Assembly (NCBI GenBank): GCA_903847495.1
Contig: CAINDT010000110.1
Location: forward strand, 1 to 12,993
From: an uncultured Actinomycetes bacterium
GTDB taxonomy: Bacteria > Actinomycetota > Thermoleophilia > Gaiellales > F1-60-MAGs149
Direction: 5' to 3'
DNA: 12,993 bases
The notes under the pieces were generated by a model. That model searched no databases. It was not told the origin of the DNA and saw only the letters and a list, made by a program, of their open reading frames with translations. Shown piece after piece: positions 7,261 through 12,993 of the stretch. The translations under genes and the position numbers were made by a program. Within the stretch, counting starts at the first letter, position 1. Every line of letters begins with the position of its first letter.

Positions 7261-8066
7261 CGACGATCGTCGGGATCGATGCCGGCGGTACCAAACTGGC
7301 GGCCGGTCGCGTCGATCTCGCCACCGGTGCCGTCTCCGATCGACGGGTGATCGATACGCACGCGGAGCGCGGCGGTCAGGCCGTCCTCGCCGACGTGGTG
7401 GAGCTGGCTCGGTCGGTCATGGGCGATGCGCAGGCGATCGGCATCGGCGTGCCGGAGCTGGTCGACGCAGCGGGACGCATCCGCAGTGCCGCGAACTGGG
7501 ATTGGCGCGAGCTCGATCTGGCAGCGGCCTTCGCGGAGCTCCCGCCCGTGCGAATCGTCTCCGACGTCCACGCGGCAGCGCTCGCCGAGAGTCGGCTGGG
7601 TGCTGGCCGTGCGTGTGGCTCCTTCCTCTACGTGAGCGTCGGCACGGGCATCTCATCGTCGTTCGTCCTGGACGGCCGTCCTTGGAGCGGTGCCGACGGG
7701 CGAGCGATCCTGCTCGGCGCTCCGCTCGTCGAGGAGCAGGCGAGCGGTCCCGCCATCGCGCGCGCTGCCGGGACGCAGACGGCCCAAGAGGCGTTCGCCG
7801 ACCCAGCCTGCGCGCCGGTGATCCGCGCCGCCGCGGATGCCCTCGGCCTGGAGCTCGCGCGGGCGGTCCACCTCCTGGATCCCGGCGCCATCGTCGTCGG
7901 CGGAGGTCTCGGGTTGAACGACACCTATCGCCTGCTGGTGACCGAGGCGCTGGCTGCCGCGATCGATCCCACGTACGCGAACCTGCCGCCGGTCCTTCCC
8001 GCGCAACTCGGCGAGCTGGCCGGCATCGTCGGTGCAGCCGAGAGCGCGTTGCAGGGTCCCGCCTGA
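7257..8066 (+). CDS. ROK-family sugar kinase-like protein, lacking the ROK zinc motif
   Basis: This 269-aa member of the ASKHA/ROK superfamily probably phosphorylates a sugar with ATP. The phosphate-1 loop DAGGTK is at residues 8-13. ANWDWRE (about 81-87) leads to IVSDVHAAALAE, with D103 in the position of the catalytic base. The phosphate-2 loop VGTGI is at 128-132, and the adenosine loop IVVGGGLGLND lies near 216-226. The CXCGXXGCXE zinc cluster and the GEXGH segment of typical ROK proteins are missing; GADGRAILLG stands there instead. The protein is short (typical about 300 aa). The start is GTG at 7257, overlapping the bicupin stop as GTGA, with no visible Shine-Dalgarno, so coupling is likely. 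An alternative label is a BadF/BcrA-like ATPase, but the overall order fits ROK better. Kinase activity is plausible but not proven. Confidence 0.82.
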   Translation: MTTIVGIDAGGTKLAAGRVDLATGAVSDRRVIDTHAERGGQAVLADVVELARSVMGDAQAIGIGVPELVDAAGRIRSAANWDWRELDLAAAFAELPPVRIVSDVHAAALAESRLGAGRACGSFLYVSVGTGISSSFVLDGRPWSGADGRAILLGAPLVEEQASGPAIARAAGTQTAQEAFADPACAPVIRAAADALGLELARAVHLLDPGAIVVGGGLGLNDTYRLLVTEALAAAIDPTYANLPPVLPAQLGELAGIVGAAESALQGPA

Positions 8067-8100
8067 CGGCTGCCCCGCGGCGGCCTGCGAACATCTCTCC

Positions 8101-8865
8101 ATGAGCTTCTCCATCGGCATCGACGTCGGCGTCTCCAAGATCGCAGGGGCGCGCGTCAACATCGACACCGGACGCATCGTCGATCGACGCGTCATGGACA
8201 CGCGCCCGAGCCGCGGCGCCGATGTACTGCTGGGCGACGTCGTCGGCCTGTCGCGCGGGCTCGGCGCGGATGCGATGGGCATCGGCATCGCACTGCCGGA
8301 GCAGGTCGGGGCCAAGAACGCCATTGAGACCGCCGAGTTCTGGGACTGGCGCGACGCCGACATGGAGACGGCCTTCGAGGAGATCAAGCCCGACTGGCGC
8401 TTCGTCTCCGACGCTCATGCCGGTGGCATCGGCGAGGCCAAGCTCGGTGCGGGGCGTGACCGCGACGCCTTCATCTACGTGCACGCCGGGCAGAACGTGT
8501 CGGCCGTGCTGATGCATCGCAGCCGCCCCGCGGACGACTCGTCCACGATGACCGCGCAGCTCAACGACCCGGCCCTCGAGGCGACGGCCAGTGGGATCGC
8601 GATCGCCCACGCCGCCGATACCGTCACCGCCGCCCACGCCATTGCAGATCCGAACGCGTCCACGATCGTGGCTGCCGCTGCCGGTGCGCTGGCCGCAGCC
8701 ATCGCCGCCACGGGCGCAGACGTCGTGATCATGGGTGGCGTCGTTGGGTTGAACGATGCCTTCCGCGCCCTCGTCGACACCGAGCTCGGCGACGCGATCG
8801 AGGTCCTCCCCGCTGGACTCGGGGCCGACGCGACGCTGATCGGCGCCGCGCTCTGCGCGTTCTAA
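8101..8865 (+). CDS. Divergent ROK-like paralogue with eroded nucleotide-binding loops
   Basis: This 254-aa protein is clearly related to the preceding ROK protein. Matching blocks in order are SIGIDVG / IVGIDAG, RRVMDT / RRVIDT, DVVGLSR / DVVELAR, MGIGIALPE / IGIGVPE, WDWRDADMETAF / WDWRELDLAAAF, VSDAHAGGIGEAKLGAGR / VSDVHAAALAESRLGAGR, and GGVVGLND / GGGLGLND. The ATP phosphate loops have decayed: GGTK becomes GVSK (residues 10-13) and GTGI becomes GQNV (130-133). The base-position Asp (D104) and the GLND region remain. It may be catalytically dead and act as a partner subunit, sugar sensor or regulator of the first ROK protein; this is inference. I use the ATG at 8101, where the ASKHA fold begins at once, although no clear Shine-Dalgarno is seen. 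It ends the operon, with its stop overlapping that of the convergent gene. The frame is intact and codon use is like its neighbours, so it is not a pseudogene. Confidence 0.75.
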   Translation: MSFSIGIDVGVSKIAGARVNIDTGRIVDRRVMDTRPSRGADVLLGDVVGLSRGLGADAMGIGIALPEQVGAKNAIETAEFWDWRDADMETAFEEIKPDWRFVSDAHAGGIGEAKLGAGRDRDAFIYVHAGQNVSAVLMHRSRPADDSSTMTAQLNDPALEATASGIAIAHAADTVTAAHAIADPNASTIVAAAAGALAAAIAATGADVVIMGGVVGLNDAFRALVDTELGDAIEVLPAGLGADATLIGAALCAF

Positions 8866-9338
8866 CGCCGTAACGCGCCAGCGATCTCGTCCCACCCCGC
8901 GCCCTCGGGCTCGCCCGCAGCGGCGGCGAGGACCTCGCCCGATCGCCGCACCACGCGCGCCTGCACCTCGGCCGTACTCGGTGCGCCGAGCGCCCTGACG
9001 ATCGCCGCGACGTCGCCGTACACCGTGATCGTGCGGGCGAGAATCGGCGGTTGGGCGATCGAGGAGGCCATACCGCCGTCGATGAAGCGTCGCACCGGCC
9101 GCCACTTCCGCCCGAGGCACGGCACCTCGATCACGGCGGTGGCCACGTCGCCCTTCAATCCGAGAGGCGACGCCGCGACACCGAGTTCGGCGACGGCACG
9201 ATCGATCCATCGGTCTACCTGCCCCTGCTGATGCTGCTTGAACGCGCACAGCACTAGCGTGCGCTCGGCCGGCAACTCGGAGGGCATCCGCACCTGATCG
9301 CCGAGCAGCGATGTACCGGTCAGCGACGGGAAGGCCAT
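8862..9338 (-). CDS. Conserved hypothetical protein, possibly thioredoxin-fold-like
   Basis: This 158-aa protein has no signal peptide or membrane helix. Residues 27-50 (TLVLCAFKQHQQGQVDRWID...) look like a beta-strand followed by an amphipathic helix. Then come VIEVPCLGRKWRPVRRFIDGGMASSI (69-94) and RTITVYGDVAAIVRALG (102-118). This strand-helix layout and the W/FIDGG region are reminiscent of ATP10-like or thioredoxin-fold proteins. The two cysteines (C31, C74) are far apart and there is no CXXC, so it is not a redox thioredoxin. No function is assigned. It starts nine bases after the upstream 101-aa gene and forms an operon with it. Its TAG stop (8862-8864) overlaps the TAA of the convergent ROK-like gene. 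The GTC/GCC-rich codon use fits a real gene. Confidence 0.7.
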   Translation of the reverse strand: MAFPSLTGTSLLGDQVRMPSELPAERTLVLCAFKQHQQGQVDRWIDRAVAELGVAASPLGLKGDVATAVIEVPCLGRKWRPVRRFIDGGMASSIAQPPILARTITVYGDVAAIVRALGAPSTAEVQARVVRRSGEVLAAAAGEPEGAGWDEIAGALRR

Positions 9339-9347
9339 ACCCCGATC

Positions 9348-9653
9348 CTACGCCGGGGCGAGCCTCCGGGCGTGCATGTGGATCAACTCGAGCGCCGTGC
9401 GCTCAATATCGCACTCGAGCCGCTCGCGGACATTGCGGTGGAAGTCCGCGACGACGGCGACGTCGGCGCCCTGCGGCGTGCCGTAGATGCCGACGCTGCG
9501 GATCACTCGCTGCTCCGCGTCGCCCGCAACGAGCATGAGCCGCACAGACAGATCGTTGTCCGCGACGTCGTCGGCAAGGCGGATGTACTGCCCGAGCAGC
9601 GTGTCGTACTCAGCCGGCTTCGGTCGCAGGGTGTACTCGATGACGGTGCTCAT
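9348..9653 (-). CDS. Small uncharacterised protein, 101 aa
   Basis: I do not recognise this protein with certainty. It is 101 aa, soluble and acidic in the middle. A strand-like start (VIEYTLRPKPAEYDTLLGQYI) is followed by a helix, then RLMLVAGDAEQRVIRSVGIYG, then VAVVADFHRNVRERLECDIERTALELIHMHA, a long helix. The beta-alpha-beta pattern could be a dimeric ferredoxin-like (ABM-type) domain, but this is only an impression. Its start is well supported by AGGAGG at 9660-9665 on the minus strand, six bases before the ATG. It is the first gene of a two-gene unit transcribed away from the large exported-protein gene. Confidence 0.7.
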   Translation of the reverse strand: MSTVIEYTLRPKPAEYDTLLGQYIRLADDVADNDLSVRLMLVAGDAEQRVIRSVGIYGTPQGADVAVVADFHRNVRERLECDIERTALELIHMHARRLAPA

Positions 9654-9659
9654 GCCGAT

Positions 9660-9665
9660 CCTCCT
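9660..9665 (-). promoter_or_regulatory. Consensus Shine-Dalgarno for the 101-aa protein
   Basis: AGGAGG on the minus strand, six bases upstream of the ATG at 9653. It is a perfect anti-16S match and the main support that this short gene is translated. Confidence 0.7.
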
Positions 9666-9754
9666 GACGAGACACCTCCGACCCTATCGCTCTGCACCGG
9701 GCCCCCGCTGTGGCAATTCGGCGCACCCGCTGCGGGATCTCCACCGGCGTGTGC

Positions 9755-9783
9755 TTGTGCCGCTCCACGCGCTGCCATAGAGT
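9755..9783 (+). promoter_or_regulatory. Candidate promoter for the exported repeat protein
   Basis: TTGTGC (9755-9760, three of six -35 bases) and TAGAGT (9778-9783, four of six -10 bases) have an ideal 17-bp spacer. They would give a leader of about 30 nt to the GTG at 9820. The 9654-9819 gap is the only intergenic region that can serve this gene and the divergent minus-strand pair. No terminator or clear operator was seen in it. Confidence 0.25.
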
Positions 9784-9801
9784 TCCCCTCGTCGTCGGCG
9801 C

Positions 9802-9810
9802 AGGAGAGGG
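9802..9810 (+). promoter_or_regulatory. Shine-Dalgarno deciding the GTG start of the exported protein
   Basis: AGGAGAGGG lies nine bases upstream of the GTG at 9820. The frame has a stop at 9778-9780 and no better start before the signal peptide, so this site supports the GTG choice. Confidence 0.6.
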
Positions 9811-9819
9811 CGTACCGTC

Positions 9820-12800
9820 GTGGGGAGAAGGGGCAACGGAGTCGGTGCGATCGCACGCCAGCGTGCCGTGCCCATCGCACTCCTCCTCGCCCTGTCGCTC
9901 GCGCTGCCGGGCACGGCGCTCGCGCAGACCATGGACGAGAGCGGGCTGTCCATGGGGCCGCGCGCGAGTCAGGCGACCGACCCCTACGCCGAGGTGACGA
10001 TCGAGTCGGCGTCGAAGCCCGGCACGAGCGAGGTCACGCCCAACAGCGACCCCACCGGCACGCCCACGCAGACCGCACCCGCCAGCGAGACCAACGTCCC
10101 GAGCCTGCAGTTCGGTCAGGGACGCGAGGGCGTGATCACCGTCGCCGCCAAGTACGTGCTGCCGAAGGGCATGAACCCCCACGGGATGACCGCAGGCTCG
10201 TTCCGCGTCACCACCACGCTCCCGACCGGCCTGACGTACGTACGTTCCAACTCCGCCTACTCGGACGACGTCGCGGACGCCTTCGGCATGACGTGCACCC
10301 CCGACGGTCAGAAGGTCCACTGTGTCGTCAGCACCACGTCGCCAGAACAGGCGGCGATTCTCCGCTCCGGTCGCACCATGCGTGCGTTCCTCGTCGTGCG
10401 TGCCGCAGACGGCCTGGTGAAACCCGATGCCTCCGACAAGACCAACATCACAGCCGCGCTCGGCGACATCACGGCCGAAATGGCGGTCGAGACGGTGGCC
10501 GGCAACCTGACCGACTCGACCTCCACGCCGGCGATCGCCACCGAGGGCTACCAGCTGCCGCGCCTGACGACGTCGCTCGAGCAGATCCGCAATGACGGGC
10601 ACGAGCGCGTCTTCCAGTTGGTCTTCCACAACATCGGCGGACTCCCCGCGGTACCGGTTGGCAAGAACCCTGCCCTCTGGATCTCCGAGATCCTCCCCCA
10701 CAAGGACCCCGCCATCCCGTTCTCCGTGACCGGTAAGGGCTGGACGTGCGATGAGAGTTCCGAGGACTCGGCGCAGCCGACAAAGTGCAGTACGCGGAAC
10801 CGCCTCGAGTTGGGCGAGGCGAGCGAACCGCTGACCGTGACGTGGTACCCGCTGACTGGCCGCTCGAAGACGGAGCGCAGCGTCTTCTACGAGTGGGACC
10901 TCTCGACCAAGGCTGCGTGGACGACCACCGAGAAGATCAGCGGCAAGACCAAGCGCTACGGCGGCCAGCGCTGCCAGACGCACCCGTACCGCTGGCGCCT
11001 GCGCCACCTCACCCGCGCCCGGCTCGACACGCACATCCTCGCCGGCAAGGGCCTGGACATCCGCCAGGGCGGCTCGCAGACCGTCGCTCTCCGCATCGGC
11101 AACATCGGACAGACGCCGGCCCGCGACGTCGGCGTGCGCATCGCCCTGCCGACGCACACCACGCTGACGACGAAGAACCCTGCGTGGACGTGCACCGCCG
11201 GCACCGGGAGCGCCGACTGCGTCGCAACCGGCCTGAAGATCCCACCCGGCAAGCGCACCATCGTGAACGTGACCATCAGCGCCGCGGACGATGCGCACGT
11301 CGGTCACGGTCGGGTGCGCGTCACCCCGCGGGCCGCCGCAGACGCAAGTCCTGTCGCCCGCTCCGTGCCGATCACGATCAAGGACATCGGCGACCCCGAG
11401 GCGACGCCGACGCTGCAGTTCGCCCGCGCCGGAGGCGGCTGGCGCACGTGGAGCAACGGGGCCGTCACGAAGGTCATGGTCGGCGAGGCCGTCACCTACC
11501 GCGTGCAGATCGCCAACCGCGGCGGCAACGTCGTCCCCGCCGGCGACAAGATCCGCGTCACGCAGGCGATCGGCAGCGGCGTCTCGCTCGTAAATGCTGA
11601 AGCCACGAACGGCGGCGCCTGCGCCATGAAGCCGCTCGTCTGTTCGATCACCGCCGGTGCCGACATCGCCCCGGGGCAGCAGATCGGCACCGTCACCATC
11701 ACCGTCGTGCCGCGCAAGGTCAGCAAGCGGGCGAACCTCGGACCGATCACGACGACGGTGGAGAACGAGCAGGGCGACGAGACGGTCCCGGTGCCGCTGA
11801 AGGTGATCCCGACCGATCGCACCCTTCGCGTGTCCTCGCACATCAAGCGCATCCCGGACGTCGGCGGCTTCGGCGACATCGAACTCCGCGTCGTCAACCT
11901 GCAGGCCAAGGGCCGGTCCACGGAGGACCTCAAGGTCTCGATGCCGCTGCCCGCCGGCATCGTGGTGGACAGCGTCGAAGGCGCCCTGTGGACCTGCACC
12001 AGCGGCGCCGGCAGCACCACCTGCTCCTTCGGCGCCGCCCTACCCGGTCGCACCAAGACGCCCGTCGCGCACATCCGCATCAAGGCGGTGGGCGCCGCGC
12101 GCGAGACGCCGAAGCCCAAGCCGCTCCTCTGGCGCGCCACCGGCACGACCGTCGGCAGCGGGCATTACGAGTACGGCGTCGCCCACCTGCGGCTGCCCAT
12201 CCGCAAGGCCATCCGCATCGTCGCCGAGGCCTCGCCGACGTCGCTTGCCGCGTCCAAGCGACCGCAGCACCTGCGGTCGGTCGTCCTCACGGGCTCCAAG
12301 AGCGTCGGCAACGGTGTCTCGCTCGACTACCAGTGGAAGCAGCGCTGCATCACGGCTGCGGACGACATCCCGGCGTGCGTGCGTCACGGCAACGCACCGG
12401 CAGTACGGATCACCAGCCCGACGGCGGCCGTCGCCCGTGCGCTCGTTCCCTCCGTCGCCAAGCGGACCACCTTCGTCTTCGAGCTGACCATCGGCGACGG
12501 GAGCTCCACGCAGTCGCAGATCGTGACCGTCTCGGCAGCGCCGAAGGCAACGCTCGCACAGGGCGGCGAGAAGCGGACATCGGCGGGGAAGGCCGCAACC
12601 GCGAATCAGCGCGCGGCGCAGAAGGCCGCACAGAAGTCCGCCGAGCAGAAGCGCGCCCAGAGCGCCAAGCAGGCGGCCAGCGCCGAGCGCTCCAAGCAGA
12701 AGGCTGGCGCCAGCAAGGCGAAGGCCACCGTTGCGAACACCGCCAAGGTCGGGATCGGCGGCGCCTCGCTCGTCATGGGCGCACCGGGACAGGAACTGGA

Positions 12801-12993
12801 GCTGACCGTGCAGATCCTGAAGGGGTCCGGCTCGCACGAGATCCGCTGGGCGCAGGTCGGCGGCGCGACGACTGAGATCCGCGACCACACCTCTCCGACC
12901 GCCACGGTGCGCCTGCCCGCGACCAACGGCGTCGTCGCCTATACGGCAACCGTGACGAACAGCGCCGGGCAGCAGAGCGTGGCTCAGGTAACG
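9820..12993 (+). CDS. Large exported multidomain repeat protein (DUF11/CARDB-like and Ig/PKD-like units), 3' end missing
   Basis: The frame is open for 1058 codons to the window edge. A signal peptide (MGRRGNGVGAIARQR, a hydrophobic core, PGTALA/Q) predicts cleavage after A35. A Thr/Pro/Ser-rich stretch follows to about 85. Five beta-sandwich-like units follow at roughly 88-235, 248-380, 402-510, 528-660 and 668-790. Units 2, 3 and 5 show a WTC motif, and each unit has a short-range Cys pair: C159/C168, C310/C323, C458/C467, C601/C608, C726/C735. Phrases such as VTYRVQIANRGG and IPPGKRTIVNVTI are typical of DUF11/CARDB-type repeats. An Ig/PKD-like unit with C843/C853 spans 798-907, then an Ala/Lys/Gln-rich charged segment (about 908-976), then a further Ig/PKD-like unit from 977. 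No sorting signal or membrane anchor is visible because the C-terminus is missing. A surface or adhesin-like role is inferred. The GTG start is chosen by its ribosome binding site and signal peptide. Confidence 0.85.
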   Translation, partial: MGRRGNGVGAIARQRAVPIALLLALSLALPGTALAQTMDESGLSMGPRASQATDPYAEVTIESASKPGTSEVTPNSDPTGTPTQTAPASETNVPSLQFGQGREGVITVAAKYVLPKGMNPHGMTAGSFRVTTTLPTGLTYVRSNSAYSDDVADAFGMTCTPDGQKVHCVVSTTSPEQAAILRSGRTMRAFLVVRAADGLVKPDASDKTNITAALGDITAEMAVETVAGNLTDSTSTPAIATEGYQLPRLTTSLEQIRNDGHERVFQLVFHNIGGLPAVPVGKNPALWISEILPHKDPAIPFSVTGKGWTCDESSEDSAQPTKCSTRNRLELGEASEPLTVTWYPLTGRSKTERSVFYEWDLSTKAAWTTTEKISGKTKRYGGQRCQTHPYRWRLRHLTRARLDTHILAGKGLDIRQGGSQTVALRIGNIGQTPARDVGVRIALPTHTTLTTKNPAWTCTAGTGSADCVATGLKIPPGKRTIVNVTISAADDAHVGHGRVRVTPRAAADASPVARSVPITIKDIGDPEATPTLQFARAGGGWRTWSNGAVTKVMVGEAVTYRVQIANRGGNVVPAGDKIRVTQAIGSGVSLVNAEATNGGACAMKPLVCSITAGADIAPGQQIGTVTITVVPRKVSKRANLGPITTTVENEQGDETVPVPLKVIPTDRTLRVSSHIKRIPDVGGFGDIELRVVNLQAKGRSTEDLKVSMPLPAGIVVDSVEGALWTCTSGAGSTTCSFGAALPGRTKTPVAHIRIKAVGAARETPKPKPLLWRATGTTVGSGHYEYGVAHLRLPIRKAIRIVAEASPTSLAASKRPQHLRSVVLTGSKSVGNGVSLDYQWKQRCITAADDIPACVRHGNAPAVRITSPTAAVARALVPSVAKRTTFVFELTIGDGSSTQSQIVTVSAAPKATLAQGGEKRTSAGKAATANQRAAQKAAQKSAEQKRAQSAKQAASAERSKQKAGASKAKATVANTAKVGIGGASLVMGAPGQELELTVQILKGSGSHEIRWAQVGGATTEIRDHTSPTATVRLPATNGVVAYTATVTNSAGQQSVAQVT

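Noticed and set aside
8032..8100. Upstream extension of the second ROK-like gene to 8032
   Set aside because: The extra 23 residues are Pro/Arg/Cys-rich, overlap the first ROK gene in another frame, and precede the natural start of the fold (SIGIDVG).
8101..8865. Second ROK-like gene as a pseudogene
   Set aside because: There is no frameshift or stop, and strong block similarity to its neighbour persists along the whole length, including D104.
7417..9249. Minus-strand open frame (610 codons) opposite the two ROK genes
   Set aside because: It has shadow composition and overlaps two recognisable plus-strand genes.
9610..11841. Long minus-strand open frame (743 codons) opposite the exported protein gene
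   Set aside because: The translation is Arg/Gly/Asp-rich without recognisable motifs, and the plus strand encodes a convincing signal peptide and repeat units.
12541..12750. Ala/Lys/Gln-rich segment as a DNA-level tandem repeat or frameshift artefact
   Set aside because: The nucleotide sequence shows no exact repeat unit, and the same frame continues into an Ig-like domain.

Overview
The window is GC-rich chromosomal DNA, roughly two-thirds G+C by eye. Genes are tightly packed, several starts are GTG, and start/stop codons repeatedly overlap. Gene content and codon use fit a high-GC actinobacterial lineage. The long secreted protein with repeated Cys-paired beta-sandwich units is of a kind I associate with Thermoleophilia (Solirubrobacterales-like). 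That taxonomic guess rests on style only, since no marker gene is present. I see no rRNA, tRNA, CRISPR array, insertion sequence or phage gene.

Region A (1-4215, minus strand) is one tight operon for carbohydrate uptake and glycoside cleavage. In transcription order it holds a lipoprotein solute-binding protein, two CUT1-type ABC permeases, and an NAD/metal-dependent family 4 glycoside hydrolase cut by the window edge. Gaps are -4 to +3 nt. A perfect 12-bp GC-rich hairpin lies just inside the first permease gene. No ATPase subunit is present.

Region B (4320-8865, plus strand) is a divergent operon sharing a 104-bp intergenic region with region A. It encodes a double-SIS sugar isomerase/deglycase-like protein, a Gfo/Idh/MocA oxidoreductase, a bicupin, a ROK-type sugar kinase homologue, and a second, visibly eroded ROK paralogue. 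Junctions are GTGA overlaps or gaps of a few bases, except 34 nt before the last gene. Together A and B look like one pathway: import of a glycoside, hydrolysis through a keto-sugar intermediate, then oxidation, isomerisation and phosphorylation. The substrate cannot be read from the sequence.

Region C (8862-9653, minus strand) is a two-gene unit of small uncharacterised proteins. It converges on region B with overlapping stop codons.

Region D (9820-12993, plus strand, open at the right edge) encodes the first 1058 residues of a large exported protein. It has a signal peptide, five beta-sandwich-like units each with a Cys pair, an Ig/PKD-like unit, an Ala/Lys/Gln-rich charged segment and a further Ig-like unit.

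The most notable points are the tandem ROK pair with loss of ATP-binding motifs in the second copy, the atypical Cys-Glu-Gly-Pro signature in the GH4 enzyme, and the hairpin inside the permease gene start.
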